Assembly (NCBI RefSeq): GCF_017741935.1
Contig: NZ_JAGHMH010000018.1
Coordinates: 62,001 to 126,000 of the forward strand
DNA: 64,000 nucleotides
Reading direction: 5' to 3'
Source: Rhizobium sp. 16-449-1b
GTDB lineage: Bacteria; Pseudomonadota; Alphaproteobacteria; Rhizobiales; Rhizobiaceae
Positions 42,974 through 51,168 of the stretch are shown here, one piece after another. The position numbers were made by a program, and so were the translations under genes. The notes below the pieces were generated by a model. That model did no database searches. It saw only the letters and a list, made by a program, of their open reading frames with translations, and was not told the origin of the DNA. The stretch's first letter is position 1. Every line of letters starts with the position of its first letter.

Positions 42974-43474
42974 TTATGCTTCACCCACGGTTTCGAACAG
43001 CACGGCTTCCATGGCGCGGTTGGCGTCCATGCCGGACCAGATCACGAACTGGAACGCCTGATAATAGGTCTCGCAAGTATCGAGCGCGCTGGCGAGCAGC
43101 ACCTCCACCTGACGGTTAGTAGGCTCGGCGCCGCCGGCAAGCAGCAGCGACTGCCGGAAGATGATCACATCCTCCTGACGCCAGACGTCGAAGTGACCCA
43201 TCAGCACCTGACCGTTGATGCCGGCCAGAAGCTTCGTCACTTCATTCATGCGCTGTTCGGGGATCTTGATGTCGAAGGCGCAGCCGAGATGCAGCGCCTC
43301 GAATTCCTCCATCCAGGAAAAGGAGACGTGATAATCCGTCCACTTGCCCTCGACCGTCATCGCGATTTCGTCGTCACCCGACCGCTCGAAAGCCCAGTCG
43401 TTGTGGGCGGCGACGTACTCGATCATATCGACCGGGTTCGATTGACGCTCGACTTCCAATTCCATGAGGCTCAT
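42974..43474 (-). CDS. YbjN domain-containing protein
   Basis: A 166-residue soluble protein of the YbjN type (type III secretion chaperone-like fold), with blocks DWAFERSGDDEIAMTVEG, HLGCAFDIKIPEQRMNEV, and a C-terminal helix of FVIWSGMDANRAMEAVLFETVG. Rhizobial members sit next to proC as here; their role is undefined, although the E. coli homologue affects motility and stress phenotypes. The start has a GAAGGTG site. First gene of the ybjN-proC-csaA operon, with its promoter in the 394-base gap upstream. Confidence 0.87.
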   Translation of the reverse strand: MSLMELEVERQSNPVDMIEYVAAHNDWAFERSGDDEIAMTVEGKWTDYHVSFSWMEEFEALHLGCAFDIKIPEQRMNEVTKLLAGINGQVLMGHFDVWRQEDVIIFRQSLLLAGGAEPTNRQVEVLLASALDTCETYYQAFQFVIWSGMDANRAMEAVLFETVGEA

Positions 43475-43868
43475 GCAGCACCTTCTTGACCGGAGTGAAT
43501 GCGCAACGACTTCGTCCAACGAGACACAAGCGAACACACGCAACTAACCCGGAAACCACCAACCCAGATGACCGTTGAACCGCTACCAGACTTACGCAGT
43601 GAACCTGCCCGGAGCTTACCAACTGCTTCGAATCATCATTTAAAATCAGTGTATAACGCACCCGGTGGTGTGCCAGCCCCCTGAGGGCCGTTTTAGGGAA
43701 CGCCACTGTGGAAAGGTGTTGGGAATTGGATTCAGAAGGAGGGTATAAACGACTCTGCCCATTGGCTTTTTTGGCAGTGTCCACAGGTGGATAAACACAC
43801 CCGCTTTTTTAGCCGAAGCAGCGGTGTGTCTCTCAAAGGCCACACCGCGCTCTGTCCCCAAACGGGAT
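43475..43868. other. 394-base intergenic region between ubiK and ybjN
   Basis: Both flanking genes are on the minus strand, so this should hold the ybjN promoter; TTATAC at about 43645-43655 on that strand is a possible -10. A GCGGTGTG/CACACCGC hairpin (43821-43848) lies 20 bases downstream of ubiK but has no T-run. A single near-consensus DnaA-box-like word is seen near 43790. Open frames here have no coding support. Confidence 0.5.
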
Positions 43869-44141
43869 TTACTTGCCCTTGGCGGCAGGCTTGGATTCGA
43901 GCTTCGCCTCGAGCGCGGCGATGCGCGCCAGAAGCGCATCGTTCTCATCGCGCGCCTTGATCGCCATCTCGCGGACGACCTCGAACTCTTCTCGCTTGAC
44001 CACGTCCATGCTGTTCAGCCAGCGTTCGGCCTGCGCGTTGAACATCGTCTCGACTTCCTTGCGCACGCCCTGGGCGGCACCTGCGGCATCTGTCATCAGC
44101 TTTGCGAACTCGTCCATGATGCGGTTTGCGCCTGTCGTCAT
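43869..44141 (-). CDS. ubiK: Ubiquinone biosynthesis accessory factor UbiK (BMFP family)
   Basis: A 90-residue protein of the UbiK/DUF526 family. The N-terminal amphipathic part (RIMDEFAKLMTDAAGAAQG) and a C-terminal coiled coil (REEFEVVREMAIKARDEN... LEAKLES) fit the family; UbiK helps assemble the aerobic coenzyme Q biosynthetic complex with UbiJ. A lysine-rich tail (PAAKGK) ends it. The ATG at 44141 has a GGGAGT site upstream. It is divergent from lgt. Confidence 0.9.
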   Translation of the reverse strand: MTTGANRIMDEFAKLMTDAAGAAQGVRKEVETMFNAQAERWLNSMDVVKREEFEVVREMAIKARDENDALLARIAALEAKLESKPAAKGK

Positions 44142-44334
44142 GGCGGTTTACTCCCTTTGAAATAATGGCTTCCGGCCGCTCTCGGCCCTCAGGAATGAGG
44201 TAGGGCTTCGCCGTTAAGGATGCAAGCGCTTTGCACTGGATAAGCGGTCGCACTTATCTCGCATCACTAACAATCAACTTGACCCGCTGTTATGGCAAGG
44301 CCATCTTCCGCCCACATCAACGGATGGGATTACC

Positions 44335-45183
44335 TTGCAGACAGCTGCCGACCTTATGGCCATCATGCCGTTCCCCAATATCGACCCGATCGCCTTTGCA
44401 ATCGGGCCCGTGGCCATTCACTGGTACGGCCTGGCCTATGTCGCCGGCATCATGATCGGCTGGTACTACGCGCGCCTCATCGCCGCAAACGACAGCCTCT
44501 GGCCCGGCAATGTCTCGCCGATCACCAAGGCGCAGCTCGACGATTTCGTCGTCTGGGTAGCGCTCGGCGTCGTCCTCGGCGGCCGCATCGGCTATATCCT
44601 GTTCTACGACATGCCCGCGATCATCGAGAGCCCGATCCGCGCCATCCAGATCTGGAACGGCGGCATGTCCTTCCATGGCGGCCTGACCGGCACGACGATC
44701 GCCATGATCATCTTCGCCAAGCGCAACAAGATCCCGCTCTGGAACCTATTCGACATCGTCGCAGCCGTCGTTCCCGTCGGCCTCTTCTTCGGCCGCATCG
44801 CCAACTTTATCAATGGCGAGCTCTGGGGCCGGTTGACGGACGTGCCGTGGGCCGTGGTCTTCCCGACCGGCGGCCCTTTCGCGCGCCATCCGAGCCAGCT
44901 TTATGAAGCGGGCCTCGAAGGCATCGTGCTGGTTCTCGTGCTCGCCGCCCTCATCTACGGCATGAAGGCGCTGAAGACCCCAGGCTTCGTCGCCGGCGTC
45001 TTCGTCTGCGGCTATGCGCTATCGCGCATCTTCGTCGAGTTCTTCCGTGAACCTGACGCACAACTCGGCTACCTTCTCGGCACCAACTGGCTGACGATGG
45101 GCATGGTCCTGTCTTCGCCGATGATCCTGCTGGGCCTCTGGGCCATGATCCGCGCCCGTCGTCAGGCTGCCCTGCAGTCCTGA
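44335..45183 (+). CDS. lgt: Prolipoprotein diacylglyceryl transferase
   Basis: A 282-residue inner-membrane enzyme with seven helices that transfers diacylglycerol from phosphatidylglycerol to the lipobox cysteine of prolipoproteins. The key signature GRIANFINGELWGR is intact, and IHWYGLAYVAGIMIGW is split by the first helix. Lipobox proteins are encoded nearby at 48490 and 50490. The TTG start at 44335 follows GGATGGG and gives the usual rhizobial N-terminus; ATG at 44356 or 44365 is an alternative. The methyltransferase gene follows 23 bases later, probably in one operon. Confidence 0.95.
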   Translation: MQTAADLMAIMPFPNIDPIAFAIGPVAIHWYGLAYVAGIMIGWYYARLIAANDSLWPGNVSPITKAQLDDFVVWVALGVVLGGRIGYILFYDMPAIIESPIRAIQIWNGGMSFHGGLTGTTIAMIIFAKRNKIPLWNLFDIVAAVVPVGLFFGRIANFINGELWGRLTDVPWAVVFPTGGPFARHPSQLYEAGLEGIVLVLVLAALIYGMKALKTPGFVAGVFVCGYALSRIFVEFFREPDAQLGYLLGTNWLTMGMVLSSPMILLGLWAMIRARRQAALQS

Positions 45184-45206
45184 TCGCGGCACCGGAGGAG
45201 GAGAAC

Positions 45207-46307
45207 ATGACCACCGCACTCGGTGAGAAGATCAAGGCGATCATTCAGGCGAACGGTCCGATCAGCGTCACCGATTACTTTTCGCTGTGCCTCGCCGATC
45301 CCGAATACGGATATTACAAGACCAAGGAACCCTTCGGCAGTTCCGGCGACTTCGTCACCGCGCCGGAGGTCAGCCAGCTCTTCGGCGAGATGATCGGCGT
45401 CTTCATCGTCCACGCATGGCAGCGCCACGGGACGCCGTCGGATGTAAAGCTGGTCGAGATCGGCCCCGGACGCGGCACGATGATGTCGGACATGCTGCGC
45501 GTCATCGAGCGCCTCGCGCCGCCGCTCTTCGAAACGATGAGCGTGCACCTCGTCGAGACCAGCCCACGCCTGCGCGAGGTGCAGGCGGAGACGCTTGCCG
45601 CCCATCAGGGTAGGATCAGCTGGCACGACGGCTTCGACGAGATCCCGCCGGGCCTCACCCTGATCGCCGCCAACGAGCTCTTCGACGCCATCCCCATCCG
45701 CCAGTTCGTGAAGACCGCGACCGGCTTTCGCGAGCGCATGGTCGGCCTCGACGTCGATGACGAATTGTCCTTCGGAACCGGCGTCGCCGGCATCGATCCG
45801 CAACTGCTTCCCGAGCAGGCAGCGACCGTGCCGATCGGCACCCTCTTCGAGATCGCTCCTGCCCGTGAATCCGTCATGGTCGCCATCGCCGATCGGCTCA
45901 AGGCCTTCGGCGGCACGGCGCTGGCGCTCGACTACGGCCACCTGATCACCGGCTTCGGCGATACGCTGCAGGCGGTGCGCATGCATGAATTCGACCCGCC
46001 GCTCGCCCACCCCGGCGAAGCGGACCTGACCAGCCACGTCGATTTCCAGGCGCTCGGCGAAACCGCCGTGGCAGCCGGGCTCCACGTCAACGGCCAGCTG
46101 CATCAGGGCGACTTCCTGGTGGGCCTCGGCATCCTCGAACGCGCCGCTGCCCTTGGCCGCGACCGCGAACCCCGCACCCAGCAGATCATCCAGGCCGCCG
46201 TCGACCGTTTGGCCGGCGAAGGCGAAGGAAAGATGGGAGAACTCTTCAAGGTGATGGCCGTTTCCCATCCCGCCATCGATCTGATGCCGTTCCGCTCCGT
46301 GGATTGA
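45207..46307 (+). CDS. SAM-dependent methyltransferase, MidA/NDUFAF7 (DUF185) family
   Basis: A 366-residue class I methyltransferase. The SAM-binding motif is VEIGPGRGTMMSDMLR, preceded by the DUF185 N-terminal block (DYFSLCLADPEYGYY...SSGDFVTAPEVSQLFGE). The eukaryotic counterpart NDUFAF7 dimethylates an arginine in complex I subunit NDUFS2, so a NuoD arginine is the likely bacterial target. Length is normal. GGAGGAG precedes the ATG. It lies between lgt and pgeF, a cluster seen in many Rhizobiales. Confidence 0.9.
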   Translation: MTTALGEKIKAIIQANGPISVTDYFSLCLADPEYGYYKTKEPFGSSGDFVTAPEVSQLFGEMIGVFIVHAWQRHGTPSDVKLVEIGPGRGTMMSDMLRVIERLAPPLFETMSVHLVETSPRLREVQAETLAAHQGRISWHDGFDEIPPGLTLIAANELFDAIPIRQFVKTATGFRERMVGLDVDDELSFGTGVAGIDPQLLPEQAATVPIGTLFEIAPARESVMVAIADRLKAFGGTALALDYGHLITGFGDTLQAVRMHEFDPPLAHPGEADLTSHVDFQALGETAVAAGLHVNGQLHQGDFLVGLGILERAAALGRDREPRTQQIIQAAVDRLAGEGEGKMGELFKVMAVSHPAIDLMPFRSVD

Positions 46308-46382
46308 CAGGGCGCGCGCGGCGGGGTCAACATCGCCGCAATCGACAGCGCTTCGTCCGGCACACCGCCTGGGCGTCGCTAA

Positions 46383-46428
46383 AACAAATCTTGGGCCGAA
46401 ACAAATCTTGGCCCAAAACAAATCTTGG
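46383..46428 (+). repeat. Three 12-bp direct repeats with a 17-bp period
   Basis: AACAAATCTTGG occurs exactly three times, starting at 46383, 46400 and 46417, with variable 5-base spacers. It fills the gap between the methyltransferase gene and pgeF and ends nine bases before the pgeF ATG. It may be a slippage-prone microsatellite-like repeat or a protein-binding array in the leader. Confidence 0.85.
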
Positions 46429-46436
46429 AACGACCG

Positions 46437-47231
46437 ATGACACATGCGCCCTCCCCGGAACCGATCCAAAGCGCGCTGCTGAACGAAGCGACGGGCGACA
46501 CAATCCAGCACGGCTATTTCACCCGCCAGGGCGGCGTCTCCGACGGCATCTATCGCGGCCTCAATGTCGGCCTCGGCTCCAACGATGAGCGCGCCAAGGT
46601 CGAGGAAAACCGCAGGCGCGTTGCCGGCTGGTTCGACCTGCCGGTAGAGCGGCTGGCAACCGTGCACCAGGTGCATTCGCCCGACGTCGTGGTGGTCGAC
46701 GCCTCCTATGACGGCACCCGCCAACCGGCCGACGCGCTGGTGACCGCAACCCCCGGCATCGCGCTTGGCGTGCTCGCCGCCGATTGCGGCCCGATCCTGT
46801 TCGCCGATCCGGAAAACAAGGTTGTCGGCGCAGCCCATGCCGGCTGGAAGGGCGCCTTTACCGGCGTGCTCGAAAACACCATCGACGCCATGATCAAGCT
46901 CGGTGCCAAGCGCGAGGCGATCGTCGCCTGCCTGGGCCCATCGATCAGCAAGGCAAGCTACGAGGTCGGCCCCGAATTCGTCGAGCGCTTCATAAGCGAA
47001 AACGGCGACTACCAGCGCTATTTCACTCCGTCGGAAAAGCCCGGCCATTCGATGTTCGACCTGCCGTCCTTCACCATCGACCGGCTGCACGCCGCCGGCG
47101 TCAAGGCCGAAAGCCTCGGCGTCTGCACCTATCCCGACAGCGAACGCTTCTTTTCCTACCGACGCACGACACACAGCCAGGAACCGGACTACGGCCGACA
47201 GATTTCGGCAATTGCCATAAGGGAGATGTGA
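46437..47231 (+). CDS. pgeF: Peptidoglycan editing factor PgeF (YfiH/laccase-domain family)
   Basis: A 264-residue zinc protein formerly called polyphenol oxidase. Ligands are visible as H80 (VHQVHSPDV), C117 (AADCGPILFAD) and H134 (GAAHAGWKG). In E. coli PgeF removes L-Ser that MurC wrongly adds to UDP-MurNAc, keeping peptidoglycan precursors correct. Length is slightly above E. coli. The start at MTHAPS is set by homology; three codons before it are open. The M24-fold gene starts five bases after the stop, so the two genes are coupled. Confidence 0.92.
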   Translation: MTHAPSPEPIQSALLNEATGDTIQHGYFTRQGGVSDGIYRGLNVGLGSNDERAKVEENRRRVAGWFDLPVERLATVHQVHSPDVVVVDASYDGTRQPADALVTATPGIALGVLAADCGPILFADPENKVVGAAHAGWKGAFTGVLENTIDAMIKLGAKREAIVACLGPSISKASYEVGPEFVERFISENGDYQRYFTPSEKPGHSMFDLPSFTIDRLHAAGVKAESLGVCTYPDSERFFSYRRTTHSQEPDYGRQISAIAIREM

Positions 47232-47236
47232 CCGGT

Positions 47237-48388
47237 ATGGGCCTACACTTCGAAACCTCCGAATTCGCCGATCGCCTCGCGCGGCTGACGCAGCAGATGC
47301 AGGAGGAGAAGCTCGATGCCCTCCTCCTCTTCGCCCAGGAAAGCATGTACTGGCTGACGGGTTACGACACGTTCGGCTACTGCTTCTTCCAGACGCTGGT
47401 CGTCAAGGCCGACGGCACCATGGCGCTCCTCACCCGTTCTGCCGATCTGCGCCAGGCGCGGCAGACGTCGATCATCGAAAACATTCATATCTGGGTCGAT
47501 CGCGTCAACGCCGACCCGACAGTCGATCTCAAGAACCTCCTGGTCGAGATGGACCTGCTCGGCGCGCGCATCGGCGTCGAATACGACACCCACGGCATGA
47601 CCGGCCGCATCGCAAGGCTTCTCGACACGCAACTGATGGCCTTCGGCCAGATCTCCGACGCCTCCTACCTTGTCAGCCGCCTGCGCCTCATCAAGAGCCC
47701 GACGGAAATCGCCTATGTCGAGCGCGCGGCAGCCCTTGCCGACGACGCGCTGGATGCGGCTCTTTCGCTGACGAAAGCCGGCGCCGATGAAGCCGCGATC
47801 CTGGCCGCCATGCAGGGCGCGGTCTTTGCCGGCGGCGGCGATTATCCCGCCAACGAATTCATCATCGGCTCCGGCGTCGATGCCCTGCTCTGCCGCTACA
47901 AGGCCGGCCGCCGCAGGCTCGATGCCAACGACCAGCTGACGCTGGAATGGGCCGGCGCCTACGCGCACTACCACGCCGCGATGATGCGCACGATCGTCAT
48001 CGGCGAGCCGAGCTATCGCCACCGCGAGCTCTACAATGCCTGCCTCGAAAACATCCAGGCCATCGAAACGGTGCTGAAGCCGGGGCACACGTTCGGTGAT
48101 GTCTTCGACGTCCACTCGAAGATCATGGAGGAGCGCGGCCTCTCGCGTCACCGCCTGAACGCGTGCGGCTATTCGCTCGGCGCCCGCTTCTCGCCTTCGT
48201 GGATGGAGCACCAAATGTTCCACGTCGGCAATCCGCAGCCGATTGAGCCGGGCATGTCGCTCTTCGTCCACATGATCATCATGGATTCCGACAGCGGCAC
48301 GGCCATGAGCCTTGGCCAAACCTATCTCACGACCGCCGACGAGCCGAAGGCTCTGTCGCGCCACCCGCTCGACTTCATCAACCTCTGA
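47237..48388 (+). CDS. M24 (creatinase/prolidase) fold protein lacking the metal ligands
   Basis: A 383-residue pita-bread-fold protein with an N-terminal creatinase-like domain (about 1-145) and a C-terminal M24 domain (150-383). The five residues that bind two metals in active aminopeptidases are replaced: TLEWAG at 235 in place of the first DxG motif, HAAMMRT at 246 in place of the DIT(R)T motif, Y312 in GYSLG where His is expected, and FVHMIIM near 343 where Glu is expected. It is therefore like creatinase or ectoine-hydrolase relatives rather than a metal-dependent peptidase. The start has GGGAGATG upstream and lies five bases after pgeF. Substrate unknown. Confidence 0.85.
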   Translation: MGLHFETSEFADRLARLTQQMQEEKLDALLLFAQESMYWLTGYDTFGYCFFQTLVVKADGTMALLTRSADLRQARQTSIIENIHIWVDRVNADPTVDLKNLLVEMDLLGARIGVEYDTHGMTGRIARLLDTQLMAFGQISDASYLVSRLRLIKSPTEIAYVERAAALADDALDAALSLTKAGADEAAILAAMQGAVFAGGGDYPANEFIIGSGVDALLCRYKAGRRRLDANDQLTLEWAGAYAHYHAAMMRTIVIGEPSYRHRELYNACLENIQAIETVLKPGHTFGDVFDVHSKIMEERGLSRHRLNACGYSLGARFSPSWMEHQMFHVGNPQPIEPGMSLFVHMIIMDSDSGTAMSLGQTYLTTADEPKALSRHPLDFINL

Positions 48389-48489
48389 GCGACGATCCAT
48401 TAGAATCGACAATTGACATTGCAGTGCCCCGACCGTCATAAAGTTGGCCGGGGCATATGCCGCGTGGCGACACGCGCACGGAAAGAAGG

Positions 48490-49362
48490 ATGACACGAGG
48501 GATGACGCGACTTGCGACAGCGCCCACGCTCATCGCCTGCCTTGCCCTGCTTTCAGCCTGCAATACCACGGATGCCCTGACACCCCTCGTCGACATCGGC
48601 GACACCTCGGGCAGCATCCGCTCGACGCCAGTGACCCAAGGCGAGGTCGAGCGCATGGCCGGCACGCCGCGCCGCAGCCAGACGTTTGCGTCTTCGCCGC
48701 GCGAGGGCGGCTATCACCCCGCCTATGTCGAGCAGGACACCACATCAGGCGCCATATCCGGTCGCGGCGCTCCGCCGACGACGATGCAGGCCCAGGCCTA
48801 CGCGCTCGATGGCCAGACCGAGCAATCGCCAAGAGCGTCTGCCGCCATCCGCAGCCAGCCCCTCTCCGAGCCGGTCTCCGACACCGTTTCGGAACCAGTA
48901 TCGAACGCCCAGGCCGAAGAGCAGGACATCGCCGACGCGGAAGCCAAGGAAAAGGCGGCCGAACCCAAGCGCACGGCAATGCTGACGCCATCCGGCGCGT
49001 CGACCGTCCGCTTCCTGCCGATCATCGGCGCTCCGGTACAGGCCGTGACGCCTCTGTCGCGACAGCTTGGCGCCGAGGCTCGTTCGCACGGCCTCTCGAT
49101 CAAAAGCTCCAACGACAACAGCACCGCCTTCATCCTCAAGGGTTACCTCTCGGCCTTTTCCGACAGCGGCAAGGTCACGGTGGTCTATGTCTGGGATGTG
49201 CTCGATAACAGCGGCGCCCGGCTGCACCGCATCCAGGGACAGGAGAGCGTTCCCTCGCAGGCGCAGGATCCCTGGGCCGTGGTGCCGGCCTCCGTCATGC
49301 AGCAGATTGCGTCCAAGACGATCACCGAGTTTTCGTCGTGGCGGGACGCCCGTGGCGGTTAA
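48490..49362 (+). CDS. Hypothetical lipoprotein
   Basis: A 290-residue exported lipoprotein of unknown function. The lipobox LLSAC puts the modified cysteine at C24. Residues 100-170 are low-complexity (Ser, Glu, Ala and Pro; SEPVSDTVSEPVSN), a likely disordered linker reaching through the periplasm. The C-terminal 130 residues look like a compact domain (LSRQLGAEARSHGLSIKSS..., KGYLSAFSDSGKVTVVYVWDVLD), similar in type to rhizobial lipoproteins near prs. The start is one of several ATGs; the one with GGAAAG upstream is used. It lies 106 bases before prs. Confidence 0.8.
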   Translation: MTRGMTRLATAPTLIACLALLSACNTTDALTPLVDIGDTSGSIRSTPVTQGEVERMAGTPRRSQTFASSPREGGYHPAYVEQDTTSGAISGRGAPPTTMQAQAYALDGQTEQSPRASAAIRSQPLSEPVSDTVSEPVSNAQAEEQDIADAEAKEKAAEPKRTAMLTPSGASTVRFLPIIGAPVQAVTPLSRQLGAEARSHGLSIKSSNDNSTAFILKGYLSAFSDSGKVTVVYVWDVLDNSGARLHRIQGQESVPSQAQDPWAVVPASVMQQIASKTITEFSSWRDARGG

Positions 49363-49468
49363 GCCACAAGCTTTTTGGAAATATCAAGGCGCAAGTCGCG
49401 TTTACCCTTGCATTCGGAAACAAGCTGGCTAAAAAGCGCGGCTATCAGCAGGCAACAGGCGGACCAAG

Positions 49469-50401
49469 ATGAAGGTTTTCGCAGGCAATTCGAACCGGCA
49501 CCTCGCCGAAGAGATCTGCAACTATCTTAAAGTGCCCTTGGGCAGAGCAACGGTCCGAAGATTTGCCGACCAGGAAATCTTCGTGGAAGTCCAGGAAAAC
49601 GTACGCGGCGAGGATGTCTTCCTCGTGCAGTCGACGTCCTTCCCGACGAACGACCACCTGATGGAATTGCTCATCATGATCGATGCGATGCGCCGCTCGT
49701 CGGCTCGCCGCATCACCGCGGTCCTCCCCTACTTCGGCTACGCACGCCAGGACCGCCGCGCTTCGGGCCGCACGCCGATTTCGGCCAAGCTCGTCGCCAA
49801 CCTGATCACCGAAGCCGGTGCCGATCGCGTCCTGACGCTCGATCTCCACGCCGGCCAGATCCAGGGCTTCTTCGATATCCCGACCGACAACCTGTATGCC
49901 GTGCCGATCCTGACACGCGACATCAAGGCCAACTATGATATCTCCAACGTCATGGTCGTTTCGCCTGACGTCGGCGGCGTCGTGCGCGCCCGCGCGCTCG
50001 CCAAGCGTCTCGACTGTCTTCTGTCGATCGTGGACAAGCGCCGCGATCGCCCGGGTGAATCCGAAGTCATGAACATCATCGGCGACGTCACCGGCAAGGA
50101 CTGCCTGCTGATCGACGATATCGTCGATTCCGGCGGCACGCTCTGCAACGCGGCCGACGCGCTGCTCGCCAAGGGTGCCGCAAGCGTTACCGCCTACATC
50201 ACCCACGGCGTTCTGTCGGGCGGCGCGGTGACCCGCATCACCAATTCGAAGCTGCGCGAACTCGTCATCACCGACTCCATCCAGCCGACGACGGCTGTCC
50301 AGTCGGCGCACAATATCCGCGTGCTGACCACCGCAACGCTGATCGGCGAAGCCATCAACCGCACCAGCCAAGAAGAATCCGTCTCCAGCCTCTTTGACTG
50401 A
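49469..50401 (+). CDS. prs: Ribose-phosphate pyrophosphokinase
   Basis: A 310-residue cytoplasmic enzyme that makes PRPP from ribose 5-phosphate and ATP for purine, pyrimidine, histidine and NAD synthesis. The N-terminal KVFAGNSNRHLAEEI, the DLHAGQIQGFFDIP signature and the PRPP-binding loop LLIDDIVDSGGTLCNAA are all present. Length is normal. The start follows CAACAGGCGGACC at 49469. No terminator is obvious before the double-Kazal gene 88 bases downstream. Confidence 0.96.
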   Translation: MKVFAGNSNRHLAEEICNYLKVPLGRATVRRFADQEIFVEVQENVRGEDVFLVQSTSFPTNDHLMELLIMIDAMRRSSARRITAVLPYFGYARQDRRASGRTPISAKLVANLITEAGADRVLTLDLHAGQIQGFFDIPTDNLYAVPILTRDIKANYDISNVMVVSPDVGGVVRARALAKRLDCLLSIVDKRRDRPGESEVMNIIGDVTGKDCLLIDDIVDSGGTLCNAADALLAKGAASVTAYITHGVLSGGAVTRITNSKLRELVITDSIQPTTAVQSAHNIRVLTTATLIGEAINRTSQEESVSSLFD

Positions 50402-50489
50402 GGCTGACAGGACGTTCTCTCCGCCCTTCCTCCCCCGCGCCAATTCGGCTAGGATTATCAATGATATCCAGCCGACGGGAGGAAGAGGC

Positions 50490-51002
50490 ATGGCGACAAT
50501 ACTGAAATCCCCGATCAGACTGGCGATGCTGGTCATCCTTCCAGCACTCTCCGCCTGCACGGCGGACATGGGTCCCGGCTATGGACCAGGCCCAGGTTAC
50601 GGACCCGGGCCGGGCCCGGTCCGTCCCGCGCCACCGCCGCGCCCTCGTCCACCGCAGCCGCAAATGTGCACCATGGAATACGCGCCTGTCTGTGGAGAAC
50701 GTGGCGGACGCACGCAGACCTTCGGCAATGCCTGCCAGGCCAACAACAGCGGCTTCAGGATCGTTGGTCGGGGCGAATGCCGCGCCGGGCCGCCGATGAC
50801 GCCGGGGCCCGGCCCTCGCCCGCCCCGTCCGCGCCCTCCCCATGAAGAACCGATGCCGCCGCAGCGGCCAGGTGGCATCTGCACGCGCGAATACCGGCCC
50901 GTTTGCGGCGAGCGCGGCAGACAGATCAGGACATTTCCGAATTCATGCGAGGCAGACAATGCGGGCTTCCGCATCGTCGGTCAGGGCGAATGCCGCCGCT
51001 GA
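50490..51002 (+). CDS. Lipoprotein with two Kazal-type domains
   Basis: A 170-residue lipoprotein with lipobox LPALSAC (C23), then a Gly-Pro and Pro-Arg rich linker, and two Kazal-like domains at 60-97 and 131-168. Each has four cysteines in identical C-x7-C-x13-C-x14-C spacing (60, 68, 82, 97 and 131, 139, 153, 168), enough for two disulfides rather than the three of canonical Kazal inhibitors. The family inhibits serine proteases in animals; in bacteria activity is mostly untested. The start has GGGAGGAAGAGG just upstream. The second domain looks like a duplication of the first. Confidence 0.88.
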   Translation: MATILKSPIRLAMLVILPALSACTADMGPGYGPGPGYGPGPGPVRPAPPPRPRPPQPQMCTMEYAPVCGERGGRTQTFGNACQANNSGFRIVGRGECRAGPPMTPGPGPRPPRPRPPHEEPMPPQRPGGICTREYRPVCGERGRQIRTFPNSCEADNAGFRIVGQGECRR

Positions 51003-51019
51003 TAGCGCTACTCCAGTGA

Positions 51020-51118
51020 GCAATTCCAGCAAAAGTGCAGCGCGGTTTTGCGTCCGGAATTGCGTAATAACAAATAGATAGAGCATTTCTGCGTTTCGAA
51101 GAAAGGCGGAAATGCTCT
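51020..51118. repeat. Rhizobial modular intergenic palindrome, copy A
   Basis: Two hairpin modules lie in the gap after the Kazal gene. The left one has outer arms GCAATTCC/GGAATTGC (51020-51063) and inner arms GCAAAA/TTTTGC, with the core AAAAGTGCAGCGCGGTTTTGCG type. The right one pairs AGAGCATTTC with GAAATGCTCT (51080-51118). The left-module core recurs at 62745 with a different right module, which is the mosaic layout of RIME-like elements in Rhizobiaceae. Confidence 0.75.
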
Positions 51119-51168
51119 GACCCGCAGCAGGTTTCCGGCCCACGAACGGGGCCGGAAACGACTTGGGC

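Noticed and set aside
43775..43800. A DnaA-box-like word (TTATCCACC on the minus strand) suggesting a replication origin
   Set aside because: It is single, has one mismatch to TTATCCACA, and no cluster of boxes, AT-rich unwinding element or origin-linked gene (hemE, dnaA, parAB) is nearby.
45162..47174. A 670-codon minus-strand frame opposite lgt, the methyltransferase gene and pgeF
   Set aside because: It spans three well-supported genes in the other strand and shows no recognisable domain; the direct repeats in the middle are also read through.
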